A DNA stretch of 64,000 nt, from the NCBI RefSeq assembly GCF_040227235.1, contig NZ_JBELNZ010000004.1:550440-614439 (forward strand), given 5' to 3'. This DNA comes from Parafrigoribacterium_A soli. Lineage in GTDB: Bacteria; Actinomycetota; Actinomycetes; Actinomycetales; Microbacteriaceae. Shown piece after piece: positions 44,908 to 53,950 of this stretch. A program made the translations under genes and the position numbers. Each line of letters begins with the position of its first letter. Position 1 is the first letter of the stretch. Below the pieces are notes generated by a model. The model did not search any database. It was not told where the DNA came from and saw only the letters and a list, made by a program, of their open reading frames with translations.

Positions 44908-45648
44908 CTACATCCGGTCGGCGTATACCGCCATGGCGTCGCGCACGTAGCTCGCGCCCTCGACGCCGCCGTAGTTCGCACCGAAGCGCGGGTCGTCGAC
45001 ATACATCTGGCCGAGGCCGCGCATCGCCGCTGCTGGAACCTCGCGGCCCTGCCAGCCGACCTGGATCCAGTCGTGATGGCGCCGCGTGATCTCCTGCACC
45101 ACGTCGCCGTCCACGGGCTCACCGGCCTCGAAGGCTGCGGCATAGTCTGCCTGGATCTGCTTCTGCTGCCGCATGAAACCGGCCTTGTCGGCATCCGTCA
45201 GCTTCGTCCACCAGCGGTCACCCGCCGCGTACGCCTCCTTGCCCCAGCGCTCCTCGACCTCCTCCCTGTACTGGGTGTGGTCGAAGCCATCCAACATTTC
45301 TTCTGCCATGAGTTGTTCACCTCCCTTCGTCTTTCTGATCGTCGTTTCGACCGCCGCGATCTGGCGGTCAAGCCGTTCTTTCTCCTGCTCCAGCCAGCGC
45401 AGGTGCGTGAGCAGGGCATCCGCGTCGCCGCTGTGTCCCGCGAGCACCTCACCGATGGCGGGCAGGCCAAGGCCCAGTTCTCGCAGCAGCAGGATGCGCT
45501 GCAACCTGGCCAGGGCTTCCGCGTCGTAGTAGCGGTAGCCGTTGCTGCCGATGCGGCTCGGCGCGAGCAGCCCGAGGTCGCCGTAGTGGCGCAGGGTTCT
45601 GGATGTCGTGCCGGCCAGCCGCGCAATGTCCTGAATCGACCAGTCCAC
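44908..45648 (-). CDS. TipAL-like MerR-family regulator
   Basis: 246 residues. The MerR DNA-binding part (IQDIARLAGTTSRTLRHYGDLGLL, then GYRYYDAEALARLQRI) occupies about 1-70; a helix dimerises, and the C-terminal TipAS antibiotic-recognition domain (MLDGFDHTQYREEVEERWG, about 115-246) follows. Relatives bind thiopeptide or other multidrug ligands and activate export or self-expression. GTG 45648 follows GAGGAG. Confidence 0.9.
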   Translation of the reverse strand: MDWSIQDIARLAGTTSRTLRHYGDLGLLAPSRIGSNGYRYYDAEALARLQRILLLRELGLGLPAIGEVLAGHSGDADALLTHLRWLEQEKERLDRQIAAVETTIRKTKGGEQLMAEEMLDGFDHTQYREEVEERWGKEAYAAGDRWWTKLTDADKAGFMRQQKQIQADYAAAFEAGEPVDGDVVQEITRRHHDWIQVGWQGREVPAAAMRGLGQMYVDDPRFGANYGGVEGASYVRDAMAVYADRM

Positions 45649-45703
45649 TTCCGCTCGCGCTCCTCTCTGTCTCGTTCCTGGCCGCCCCCGCGGCCGTTCC
45701 CTC

Positions 45704-45734
45704 ACGCTAAACCTTGACGCAACGTCAATGTCAA
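45704..45734 (-). promoter_or_regulatory. MerR-type promoter with 19-bp spacer
   Basis: On the minus strand TTGACA (-35, 45729-45734) and TAGCGT (-10, 45704-45709) are separated by 19 bases, the distance MerR activators correct. The spacer holds the dyad TTGACG-TTG-CGTCAA. Confidence 0.75.
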
Positions 45735-45804
45735 GCACCGCCGCGCGCCCTCCCTCCGCCCCGTTTCGCCCGAAGGCGAGCGGGAGGGTTGCGGGAGAGC
45801 CAGA

Positions 45805-45844
45805 CGCGATATATCGTGAGTTAAAGCAGACGCGATATATCGCG
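45805..45844. promoter_or_regulatory. Two palindromic operators upstream of the DUF4097-PadR operon
   Basis: CGCGATATATCGTG (45805-45818) and the perfect palindrome CGCGATATATCGCG (45831-45844) lie 26 bases apart. Sites of this type belong to PadR regulators. Confidence 0.75.
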
Positions 45845-45892
45845 TTAGGAACGGGTGCAACGGCATCCCCACAAACACGAAGGCAGAAGCAC

Positions 45893-46699
45893 ATGGCACA
45901 GGAAAAGTGGATGGTCGAGGGCGAGAAGGTCATCGACATCGCCCTGGTACGCAAGCTCAAGGTCAGCCTCATCGCCGGCCAGGTCGACATCGTCGGCCAC
46001 GACGAGCCCGGCGCGCGCGTCGAGGTGCACTCGGTGCACGGCAAGCCGCTCAAGGTCTCGATCGAGGGCGACACTCTCGAGATCGATCACCCGCAGCTCA
46101 GCTGGGACAACTTCATCGACGTCTTCGCCTCCTTCCGTGGCACGGCCAGGGCGGATGTCAGCATCATGGTGCCGAGGGACGTCGCCCTGAAGTTCGGCGT
46201 GGTCTCGGCGAGCGCACTCATCAGCGGCCTCGCCGCGGATGCCAGGGTCAGCACGGTCAGCGGAGACGTCGTCATCGACAAGCTGAGTGGTGACCTCGAC
46301 CTCAACGCCGTGAGCGGTGAGATCGCGGTGCGCGACCACCACGGCAGCGTCAGCTCGAAGACTGTGAGTGGTGACGTGACCGTCAGCGGCGAGATCACCA
46401 AGTTCCGCTCTGACGGCGTCGCGGGCAAGGTCTTCCTCGACCTCACCGGCATCCCGGAGGAGGCGAAGATCAACACCGTCTCGGGCGACGTCACCGTGCG
46501 CCTGGAGTCCGGTGTCGCCGCGCGATACAAGGTCAATACGGTCTCGGGAAAGCTCCAACTCGACGACTCCGAGATCACCGGCATCCGCGGTTCGTACACG
46601 GGAAAGTACGGCGAACTCGACGGCCAGTGGCTCGACTTCACGGCAAGTACGGTCAGCGGGGACGTCGCCGTTCTGCACGCCGCGACGGTGTCGCTGTGA
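45893..46699 (+). CDS. DUF4097-family beta-repeat protein
   Basis: 268 residues of beta-helix-like repeats with many 'TVSGDV' rungs (VSTVSGDVVIDKLSGDLDLNAVSGEI), the DUF4097/adhesin family signature. No signal peptide is visible, so it is probably cytoplasmic. It is transcribed with the PadR gene, whose GTG overlaps its stop. ATG 45893 follows GAAGG. Confidence 0.87.
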   Translation: MAQEKWMVEGEKVIDIALVRKLKVSLIAGQVDIVGHDEPGARVEVHSVHGKPLKVSIEGDTLEIDHPQLSWDNFIDVFASFRGTARADVSIMVPRDVALKFGVVSASALISGLAADARVSTVSGDVVIDKLSGDLDLNAVSGEIAVRDHHGSVSSKTVSGDVTVSGEITKFRSDGVAGKVFLDLTGIPEEAKINTVSGDVTVRLESGVAARYKVNTVSGKLQLDDSEITGIRGSYTGKYGELDGQWLDFTASTVSGDVAVLHAATVSL

Positions 46700-47298
46700 C
46701 CCCGCCTGTCTTCGCCCACGGGCACCTTCGCCTCTACCTCCTCAGCCTGCTGACCGACGCTCCCCGGCACGGTTACGAGCTCATCCAGGCCCTTGAGGAG
46801 CGCTTTGGTGGCACCTACGTTCCGAGTGCCGGCACGATCTACCCGCGACTCGCGAAGCTCGAAGACGACGGTCTCGTCACCAAGGCCGCGGACGGCCGCA
46901 AGACCGTCTACGCGATCACGGATGCCGGCCGCGCCGAGCTTGCGGCGCGCCAGCACGAGCTCGACGGCATCGAGAGCGATGTCACCGACTCGGTGCGCAG
47001 GCTCGCTGACGAGGTGCGCTCGAGCGTCAACGACGCGATGAAGTCGCTGCGAGCAGACCTCGCCGCCGCGGCACGAGAGGCGCGGGCGGATGCGCGCGGC
47101 TCGGGCCGCAGCACCCAGGCAGACCCGCAGAGAGCGGCCACCATCAGCCACCTCCGTGAAGCGGAGATGGTGCTCGACGAGTTCCGGCACAACATGCGCG
47201 CCGACCTCCGCAGCCGCACTCGGCAGGGAATCTCGGCCGAGCTCGTCACCACGCTCAGGTCGGGTCTCGATGCCCTCCGGGAGAGCCTGCAGAAGTAG
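46696..47298 (+). CDS. PadR-family transcriptional regulator
   Basis: 200 residues. The winged helix (LLSLLTDAPRHGYELIQALEERFGGTYVPSAGTIYPRLAKLEDDGLV) is PadR; the C-terminal half is helical. GTG overlaps the preceding stop (GTGA). It probably represses its own operon via the palindromes at 45805-45844. Confidence 0.9.
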   Translation: MTPPVFAHGHLRLYLLSLLTDAPRHGYELIQALEERFGGTYVPSAGTIYPRLAKLEDDGLVTKAADGRKTVYAITDAGRAELAARQHELDGIESDVTDSVRRLADEVRSSVNDAMKSLRADLAAAAREARADARGSGRSTQADPQRAATISHLREAEMVLDEFRHNMRADLRSRTRQGISAELVTTLRSGLDALRESLQK

Positions 47299-47396
47299 CG
47301 GGAATACCGGCGGAATATCCAGGGTTGGAGTTGTCTGTACGAACTATGTCGACACCGTGATCCCGCATCCTTCCAACAGGTGTAGTGTCGCTCCTC

Positions 47397-49448
47397 GTGA
47401 CTAACGAAGTTCGGTCGCCTAAAAGGTGGTTGATCGGCGAACCGCTATCCTCCGAAAAGCTCGAGGGACAGCTACTCCCGAAGCACTTGGCGCTACCTAT
47501 TTTTGCGAGTGACGCCCTCTCCTCCGTTGCCTACGCACCGGAGCAGCTGCTCCTCATCCTCACGCTCGGCGGCCTCGCCTTCCTGAGCTTCACACCGTGG
47601 ATCGCGGCGGCCGTTGTGCTGCTGCTGATCGTGGTGGTCGCCTCGTATCGGCAGCTCATCAAGGCGTATCCCTCCGGCGGCGGCGACTACGAGGTGGCCC
47701 ACCGCAACCTGGGCGAGAAGGCCGGACTGGTGGTGGCCTCCGCCCTGCTGGTGGACTACATCCTCACCGTGACCGTGTCGATCGCCAGTGGCGTCGACAA
47801 CATCATCTCCGCGTTCCCGGGCCTCAACGGGGTGCGCGTCGAGATGTCGGTGTTCTTCATCATCCTGCTCGCCGCGATCAACCTGCGCGGAGTGTCGGAG
47901 TCGAGCAAGGCGTTCGCACTGCCGACCTACCTCTTCATCGCCAGCATCGCGATCATGGTCATCACCGCCCTGGTTCGCGCGGCCTTCGGCGAGACGCCCA
48001 TCGCATCATCGGCCGCATACACGGTCAAGCCCGAGACTCTCACGCAGGTCGGTTTCGTCCTCCTGTTGCTGCGAGCCTTTGCCAGCGGATGTAGTGCCCT
48101 TACCGGCGTCGAGGCGATCGCCAACGGCGTACAGGCCTTCCGTCGTCCCAAGATCAAGAACGCCCAGCGCACGCTCGTGCTCATGGGCGGAATCGCCATC
48201 GTGCTCTTTGTCGGCATCACCGCGGTGGCCATCATCAGCCGGGTGCACTACGCGGAGGCCTCCTGTGACCTCATCGGCTGGAAGGAGTGCGCAAGCCAGC
48301 CGCAACCGAGCGTCATTGCCCAGATCGCCGCGGCGACCTTCCCGGGCGCCGGGCGCTTCATGTTCTACATCATCCAGGCCGCGACGGCGCTCGTGCTGCT
48401 CCTGGCCGCGAACACCGCGTTCAATGGCTTCCCGCTGCTCGGCTCCGTGCTCGCCCGCGACGCCTACGCGCCCAAGTCGCTGCAGACCCGCGGTGACCGT
48501 CTCGTCTACTCGAACGGCGTGCTGCTGCTGAGCCTGGCCGCCATCATCCTCGAGGTGATCTTCGCGGCCGACGTGACCCGGCTCATCCAGCTCTACATCA
48601 TCGGCGTCTTCATCTCCTTCACGCTCGGACAGTCGGGCATGGTCGTGCACTGGACCCGGATGCTGCGCGAGGGCTGCGACAACCGCGGCCAGGTCATCCG
48701 CAGCCGCATGATCAATGCGACCGGCGCGCTCTTCACCGCGATCGTGCTCGTCGTCGTCACCATCACGAAGTTCACCCACGGCGCCTGGCTCGTGTTCGTG
48801 ATCATGCCGGTGCTGTACACGCTCATGCTCGGTGTGAACCGCTATTACAAGGAGGTCGAACGCGAAATCACGGTGGATGCGACGACCACCTTCGGTGCCA
48901 CCGGCGACCATGCGATTGTGCTCGTCGGCGGCATGCGCAAGCCCACGCTGAAGGCACTCGACTACGCGATCGCGGCGAGGCACGCGAGCATCGAGGCCGT
49001 GCACGTGAACATCGATGACGAGGCGACCGAGCTGCTGGAGAAGCAGTGGGTGGATCAGAACATCCGCGTTCCGCTCCGAGTCGTCGAGTCGCCGTACCGC
49101 GATATCAGCATGCCGCTCATCAAATACATCAAGGCCAGGCGCGTGGAGTACGGCTCCGAGGTCGTCACCGTCTACACGCCGCTCTACATCGTGGGCCACT
49201 GGTGGGAGCACCTGCTGCACAACCACAAGGCGAGGCGCATCCGCCAGAAGCTCGCCTTGTGCCACGGCGTCACCATCGCGCTCGTGCCGTGGCTCCTCGA
49301 CTCGTCGAACGTGCTTTACTCGAGACCATCCCGGCCGCTTCCCGGGCAGTCGAGACGCGGTGAGCCGCGCCGACCCATCGTGAGAAAGCCGCTGCCGCCC
49401 GCGGTCACACCGACGGCGCCCAAGCAGACTCCGACGGCGCTTAAGTAG
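47397..49448 (+). CDS. KimA-like APC-family potassium importer
   Basis: 683 residues from GTG 47397 (a GTG at 47385 lies within the likely -10). The N-terminal RWLIGEPL ... LPIFASDALSSVAYAPEQLL and SYRQLIKAYPSGGGDYEVAHRNLGEKAGL closely match KimA of Bacillus, a K+/H+ symporter regulated by c-di-AMP. About 12 helices precede a cytoplasmic domain (about 480-640, IVLVGGMRKPTLKALDYAIAARHASIEAVHVN) that resembles a UspA-like fold. No c-di-AMP riboswitch is visible upstream. TAGTGT lies eight bases before the start. Confidence 0.85.
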   Translation: MTNEVRSPKRWLIGEPLSSEKLEGQLLPKHLALPIFASDALSSVAYAPEQLLLILTLGGLAFLSFTPWIAAAVVLLLIVVVASYRQLIKAYPSGGGDYEVAHRNLGEKAGLVVASALLVDYILTVTVSIASGVDNIISAFPGLNGVRVEMSVFFIILLAAINLRGVSESSKAFALPTYLFIASIAIMVITALVRAAFGETPIASSAAYTVKPETLTQVGFVLLLLRAFASGCSALTGVEAIANGVQAFRRPKIKNAQRTLVLMGGIAIVLFVGITAVAIISRVHYAEASCDLIGWKECASQPQPSVIAQIAAATFPGAGRFMFYIIQAATALVLLLAANTAFNGFPLLGSVLARDAYAPKSLQTRGDRLVYSNGVLLLSLAAIILEVIFAADVTRLIQLYIIGVFISFTLGQSGMVVHWTRMLREGCDNRGQVIRSRMINATGALFTAIVLVVVTITKFTHGAWLVFVIMPVLYTLMLGVNRYYKEVEREITVDATTTFGATGDHAIVLVGGMRKPTLKALDYAIAARHASIEAVHVNIDDEATELLEKQWVDQNIRVPLRVVESPYRDISMPLIKYIKARRVEYGSEVVTVYTPLYIVGHWWEHLLHNHKARRIRQKLALCHGVTIALVPWLLDSSNVLYSRPSRPLPGQSRRGEPRRPIVRKPLPPAVTPTAPKQTPTALK

Positions 49449-49870
49449 TGGCGCGCGGAGTGGCGCCCGGCTGGCGCGAGGTCGTGGCGGTGCTCGCGGG
49501 CGGAATGCTCGGAACCGGCCTGCGCCTTCTGGCCGACACGCTGCTGCCACACGACACCTCCGCTTTCCCGATCAGCACACTGGTCGTCAACGTGGTCGGC
49601 GCGTTCGTTCTCGGCACGCTCGTCTCAAGCGTGTGGACCCGGCCGCGCACGCCCAACTGGGCGAAGGCGGGGCTCGGTGCCGGGCTCCTCGGATCGTTCA
49701 CCACCTTCTCCGCGCTCGTCACGTCGCTCCTCGTCGAGGCCACGCACGGGATGTGGTGGCTGGCGGTCGTCTACCTGCTCGCCTCGTTGCTGCTGGGCTT
49801 CGCTGCCGCGGCGCTCGGTCTTCGTGTGGGCCACCGTCCGCCTCCGCGCCCCGACCTGGTGGACGAGTGA
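49448..49870 (+). CDS. crcB: CrcB/Fluc fluoride channel subunit
   Basis: 140 residues, four helices. The Fluc signature is present: GGMLGTGLRLL, NVVGAFVLGTL, and GLLGSFTTFSALV. GTG shares a base with the preceding stop, and a second crcB follows with a four-base overlap; such pairs form heterodimeric channels. Exports fluoride. Confidence 0.92.
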   Translation: MARGVAPGWREVVAVLAGGMLGTGLRLLADTLLPHDTSAFPISTLVVNVVGAFVLGTLVSSVWTRPRTPNWAKAGLGAGLLGSFTTFSALVTSLLVEATHGMWWLAVVYLLASLLLGFAAAALGLRVGHRPPPRPDLVDE

Positions 49871-50337
49871 GCGCCGGCGTCTTCATCGCGGTGCTCCTCG
49901 CGGGCGCCGTGGGGGCTCTGCTGCGCTACGGGGTGTCACTCGCCTTCGCCCGGCCCAGCTCGCTGAGACTCCGGTCGCTGAGCTTGCGGTCGCTGAGCTT
50001 GTCGAAGCGCTCCCGGTCGCTGAGCCTGTCGAAGCGCCGACCCACCACCGACTTCCCGCGCGCCGTGCTCGTCGTCAACGTCATCGGTTCGGCGCTCAGC
50101 GGAGCGCTGCTGGCGCTCGCCCAAGGCCGCGGGCTCTCCGCGGATGCCTTCCTCATCCTCGTCACGGGCCTCTGCGGCGGCCTCACAACCTTCAGCACCT
50201 GGTCGGTCGAGACCATGCAGCTCGTGATCGAGGGACGGATGCGCGTGGCGCTCTCGAATGTCTGCCTTAACCTCCTGCTCGGGCTCGCGGCCGCCGCGCT
50301 CTGCTACTTCGCCGTACTCGCCGTCGCGGGCCAGTAG
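49867..50337 (+). CDS. crcB: CrcB/Fluc subunit with repeat-derived insert
   Basis: 156 residues. GAVGALLRYGVS, NVIGSALSGALL and GLCGGLTTFSTWSVE are Fluc motifs. Between helices 1 and 2 there is an insert SLRLRSLSLRSLSLSKRSRS (and on to SLSKR) encoded by family 1 repeat copies at 49974-50038. GTG overlaps the previous stop (GTGA). The insert lies in a loop, so function may be kept. Confidence 0.9.
   Translation: MSAGVFIAVLLAGAVGALLRYGVSLAFARPSSLRLRSLSLRSLSLSKRSRSLSLSKRRPTTDFPRAVLVVNVIGSALSGALLALAQGRGLSADAFLILVTGLCGGLTTFSTWSVETMQLVIEGRMRVALSNVCLNLLLGLAAAALCYFAVLAVAGQ
49974..50038. repeat. Dispersed repeat family 1, cluster inside crcB
   Basis: CGCTGAGCTTGTCGAAGCG and CGCTGAGCCTGTCGAAGCG lie 27 bases apart with partial GGTCGCTGAGCTTG units before them. 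All are in frame. Confidence 0.85.
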
Positions 50338-50492
50338 CGCTGGCCCAGCCCCGCGGCCGAACGGCGACGCGGTCCCCTATTTTGCTGTCAGCGGATGTGG
50401 CCGCCCTGCTCGCCTTCGCGCCATACGGTGGAGAAACACGGCCCGGCGCGATCCCGCTCCGATGCGAGGAGCCGTTCGGAAGGGACCACCTC

Positions 50493-51197
50493 ATGGAACT
50501 GATCTTCACTCACGGCGCTCTGGTGCGTGACGGGCAGTGGTGGTGGAAGCGCGCCGCCGACCTGCTCGAGGAACGCACGGGCATCCGAAGCCGGTCGGTT
50601 CTGCTGCCGTCGACCGGCGAAACCACCACGGATGAGGCGGCCGGCGGCCTCGTTGCCGACGCCGCGGCACTCCGTCGCGAACTCGATGACGTCGACTCCG
50701 CGATCGTGGTCGGCCACTCCTATGGCGGCACGGTCATCGCCGAGGCGGGGCGGCATCCGGCGGTCGCGCACCTGCTCTACGTCTCGTCGTACCTGCCGGA
50801 TGTCGGACAGTCGCAGGCCGCGATCGTGAGCGGCGAGAGCGACCCGGTCTCCATTGGCGACAACGGGGACGGCACGTTGAGCGTGTCGGGCTACGATGCC
50901 TCCTCCTTCGCGGCGCGGTTTCTGCAGGACGCGGACGAAGCGGCGCAGGTTCAGGCCTGGGAGCGCGTGACCGCGCAGTCGGCCGGCGCGTTCATGACGC
51001 CCACGAGTGCCGCAGGCTGGGAGGGCGTCGATTCGACCTACGTCGTCTGCGGGCAGGATCGCAGCACCTCTCTCGAGCTGCAGCGGTTTCACGCGGCACG
51101 CGCGACGCGCTCCGTCGAGCTGCCGACCGGGCACCACCCCTTCATCTCCCGGCCCGACCTCGTCGTCGATGAGATCCAGTCGCTGCTGCACGCCTGA
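50493..51197 (+). CDS. Alpha/beta hydrolase
   Basis: 234 residues. FTHGALVRDGQWWWKRAADLL opens the fold, the nucleophile is in VVGHSYGG, and the histidine is in LPTGHHPFISRP. These are salicylate-esterase or methylesterase-like soluble hydrolases; substrate unknown. GGAAGGGA precedes ATG 50493. Confidence 0.88.
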   Translation: MELIFTHGALVRDGQWWWKRAADLLEERTGIRSRSVLLPSTGETTTDEAAGGLVADAAALRRELDDVDSAIVVGHSYGGTVIAEAGRHPAVAHLLYVSSYLPDVGQSQAAIVSGESDPVSIGDNGDGTLSVSGYDASSFAARFLQDADEAAQVQAWERVTAQSAGAFMTPTSAAGWEGVDSTYVVCGQDRSTSLELQRFHAARATRSVELPTGHHPFISRPDLVVDEIQSLLHA

Positions 51198-51220
51198 ACC
51201 GGGCGCGGCCTCAGCGCCCG

Positions 51221-52321
51221 CTAGAGGTTGGAGAGCTGCGCCACCACATGGCGGGCGATCTGGCGACCCGCGCGGTTCGCGCCGATCGTGGATGCCTGCG
51301 GGCCGTAGCCTGCGAAGAAGATGCGCGGATCCTTCCAGGAGGAACCCTGCCCGACGGTGACGCCGCCGGCCTTCTCCCTCAGCCGCAGCGGAGCGAGGTG
51401 TCTGAGCTCCGGGCGGAAGCCGGTAGACCAGAGGATGGCATCCGCGTGCTGGAAGGTGCCGTCTGCCCAGCGCACGCCATCCGTTTCGATCGAGGAGAAC
51501 ATCGGCTTGGCGTCGAGCAGGCCGCGTTCGATAGCCGACTGGATGCGCCTGGTGCGCGGGACCCCGGTGCCGCTGACGATGCTCGGCAGGGCCCGCCCTG
51601 CACGAGCGGCCTCGTCCTGCATGGCGACCGCTGCCGCACCGGCCTCGAGGTTGAGTTCGCCCTCGTTGAGAAACTCGACCGGCCGCCGACTCACCCAGGT
51701 GAGTTCGGATGCGACGTTCTCCAGTTCCAGGAGGAAGCCGATGGCCGAGGTTCCCCCGCCGACGACCACGACGCTCTGCCCGGCGAAGTCCTGCGCCGAT
51801 CCGTAGTCGGTCGTGTGCACGTGGCGCCCGGCGAAGTCGTTCAGACCCGGATACCACGGGATGAAGGGTGAGCCCCAGGTTCCCGTGGCGTTCACGACGA
51901 GCTGGGTGACGAGCTCCTTGTCTCCCTGCACCGAGCCATCGTGGTACGCGACGATGAGGTCGGTGCCGCGGTCGAACACCGAGGTGACATTGACCGGCCT
52001 GCGTACCTGCAGCCCGTAGTGATCCTCGTACTGCCGGTAGAAGTCGGCCACGACATCCTTCGCGGGGAGCGTGCGATCGGCGTCTTCGAAGGTGAGGCCG
52101 AGTTCGTCCATGCCCGGGAGGTCATTGATGCGGTGCGCCGAACCGATGCGCAGCGCCTCCCAGCGCAGCTGCCACGCGCCTCCCGTGCCCGGGCCGCGAT
52201 CGAACACGACGAAGTCCTGCCCAGGCACGAGCCCGAGTCGCTGAAGATAGTAGGAAACCGCGAGCCCCGCCTGCCCGGCGCCGATGACGACAACGGAGGT
52301 CGTACCGGCGTCAGGACTCAT
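51221..52321 (-). CDS. Flavin-containing monooxygenase-like FAD/NAD(P) oxidoreductase
   Basis: 366 residues. The FAD site VVVIGAGQAGLAVSYYLQ (about 8-25) and NADP site VVVVGGGTSAIGFL are present, as is an ATG-type motif (VNATGTWG). Oxidises small N/S compounds; substrate unknown. ATG 52321 lies six bases after TAACGT with no ribosome site, so it is probably leaderless. Confidence 0.9.
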   Translation of the reverse strand: MSPDAGTTSVVVIGAGQAGLAVSYYLQRLGLVPGQDFVVFDRGPGTGGAWQLRWEALRIGSAHRINDLPGMDELGLTFEDADRTLPAKDVVADFYRQYEDHYGLQVRRPVNVTSVFDRGTDLIVAYHDGSVQGDKELVTQLVVNATGTWGSPFIPWYPGLNDFAGRHVHTTDYGSAQDFAGQSVVVVGGGTSAIGFLLELENVASELTWVSRRPVEFLNEGELNLEAGAAAVAMQDEAARAGRALPSIVSGTGVPRTRRIQSAIERGLLDAKPMFSSIETDGVRWADGTFQHADAILWSTGFRPELRHLAPLRLREKAGGVTVGQGSSWKDPRIFFAGYGPQASTIGANRAGRQIARHVVAQLSNL

Positions 52322-52474
52322 TCTTTAACGTTACCGTCGCACGGCTGGGGGATGCCGCAACGGGTCCGCTCGGCGCTGCATGCTAAAGTAGGCCGTTAGT
52401 TTTGGAAGTTCCTTGTTGGTCAATCTCGAGCGGATCATCGCTCGCTCGGGTAGTAATCGTGAGGGGGTCAAGCC

Positions 52475-52711
52475 ATGGGGCGCGGCCGTCAAAAAGCAAA
52501 GCACACGAAGGTCGCCCGCGAGCTGAAGTACTTCAGCCCGGACACGAACTACAACGCGCTCGAACGCGAACTCGGGCATGCCGTTCCGGGCTCCCCCGCC
52601 GTCAGCGAACGGCTCGAAGAAGACCTCGAAAAGTGGCCGGAATTCAACGCACCGGCCGGATATTCCGACGACGAATTCGAGTCGGAAAGCGGCAAGAACA
52701 AGACCGCCTGA
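52475..52711 (+). CDS. DUF3073 protein
   Basis: 78 residues. MGRGRQKAKHTKVARELKYFSPDTNY is the DUF3073 signature, a small basic-then-acidic protein conserved next to purM in actinobacteria; function unknown. AGGGGG precedes the ATG. TAAAGT near 52384 is a likely -10. Confidence 0.92.
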   Translation: MGRGRQKAKHTKVARELKYFSPDTNYNALERELGHAVPGSPAVSERLEEDLEKWPEFNAPAGYSDDEFESESGKNKTA

Positions 52712-52721
52712 CTCACCCGCT

Positions 52722-52760
52722 GGTTGAGTAGAAGCGAGCGCCAGCGAGCGTATCGAAACC
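52722..52760. repeat. Dispersed repeat family 3, copy 2
   Basis: GGTTGAGTAG ... TATCGAAACC, with CGAGCG and GCGAGCG units in the middle. It lies between DUF3073 and purM. Confidence 0.75.
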
Positions 52761-52769
52761 CCCGCGAAT

Positions 52770-53864
52770 TCAGCTCGCGTAAGCGCCGACCAGTCGCACG
52801 GCTCCGCCGTCCACACCCTTGGCGCCCTGCTCGAAGCCCTCGAAATTGCGCGTCGCCATGGACACCGTGCCGGCCTGCCAGGCCGGGATGCCCGTGGCGG
52901 CCAGTCGATCGATCGTGCCGGCCACGGCATCCGCCGCCACCACCGCGATCATGCCGATGCCGAGGTTCCAGGTTCCCTCGGCGTCCTCCAGCCGCATGCC
53001 ACCCATCTCGGCGAGCACGCGGAACACGGGGGCCGGCGACCAGCTGGAGCGGTCGAGCTCGGCCCAGGAACCGAGAGGCAGCACGCGCGCGAGGTTCGCG
53101 GCGATGCCGCCACCGGTGACGTGACTGAGCGCGTGGATGGCGCCCGGCGCATCCGCGAGCACGCCCAGGAGCGGCGAGGTGTAGAGCCGCGTCGGCTCGA
53201 GCAGCACCTCGCCCACCACGCCGCCGAGGTCATCCGAGCGATCGGAGTACCCGAGGTCGTTGCTCGCCAGGATGTGCCTGACCAGCGAGTAACCGTTCGA
53301 GTGCAGACCGGATGACGCGAGCGCGACAACGACGTCGCCATCCTTCACGAGGTGAGCGCCCAGCAGCGCGTCCGCCTCCACCGCGCCGGTGGCCGCCCCG
53401 GCGACGTCGTAATCGTCCGGCCCGAGCAGGCCGGGGTGTTCCGCGGTCTCGCCGCCGACGAGAGCCGTGCCGGTCTCTGCGCAACCGCGCGCGATGCCTG
53501 CCACGATCTGCGCGATCCGCTCGGGAACCACGCGACCGCAGGCGATGTAGTCCGTCATGAAGAGGGGCTTCGCGCCCACCACGACGATGTCATCGACGAC
53601 CATGCCCACGAGGTCCTGGCCGATGGTGTCGTGCTTGTCGAGTGCCTGGGCGATCGCAACCTTGGTGCCCACGCCATCCGTGGAGGTTGCCAGCAGCGGC
53701 CGCCTGAACGACGTGAGATACGACACGTCGAAGAGGCCCGCAAAGCCACCGACGCCGCCGAACACCTGGGGGCCGTGAGTCTTCGACACGGCCGACTTCA
53801 TGAGCTCGACTGCGAGGTCACCCGCCGCGGTGTCGACCCCGGCTTCGGCGTACTTGTTGGCCAT
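52770..53864 (-). CDS. purM: Phosphoribosylformylglycinamidine cyclo-ligase
   Basis: 364 residues. AIR synthetase motifs are present: YAEAGVDTAAGD at the start, ATSTDGVGTKVAIA, GMVVDDIVVVGAKPLFMTDYIA, ASSGLHSNGYSLVR and SHVTGGGIAANLARVLP. Makes aminoimidazole ribotide in purine synthesis. Divergent from purF. Confidence 0.96.
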   Translation of the reverse strand: MANKYAEAGVDTAAGDLAVELMKSAVSKTHGPQVFGGVGGFAGLFDVSYLTSFRRPLLATSTDGVGTKVAIAQALDKHDTIGQDLVGMVVDDIVVVGAKPLFMTDYIACGRVVPERIAQIVAGIARGCAETGTALVGGETAEHPGLLGPDDYDVAGAATGAVEADALLGAHLVKDGDVVVALASSGLHSNGYSLVRHILASNDLGYSDRSDDLGGVVGEVLLEPTRLYTSPLLGVLADAPGAIHALSHVTGGGIAANLARVLPLGSWAELDRSSWSPAPVFRVLAEMGGMRLEDAEGTWNLGIGMIAVVAADAVAGTIDRLAATGIPAWQAGTVSMATRNFEGFEQGAKGVDGGAVRLVGAYAS

Positions 53865-53950
53865 GAATCGGTTCCGTTCCCGCGGTGGTAAGACTCGTGA
53901 AAGACTGGTCTAAAGCAACCACAATCCTACGGTCTGGAGACTGCACGCGA

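Noticed and set aside
47299..47396. Possible c-di-AMP riboswitch ahead of the KimA-like gene
   Set aside because: Only about 100 bases, no recognisable ydaO-type core, and a -10 hexamer directly before the start leaves no leader.
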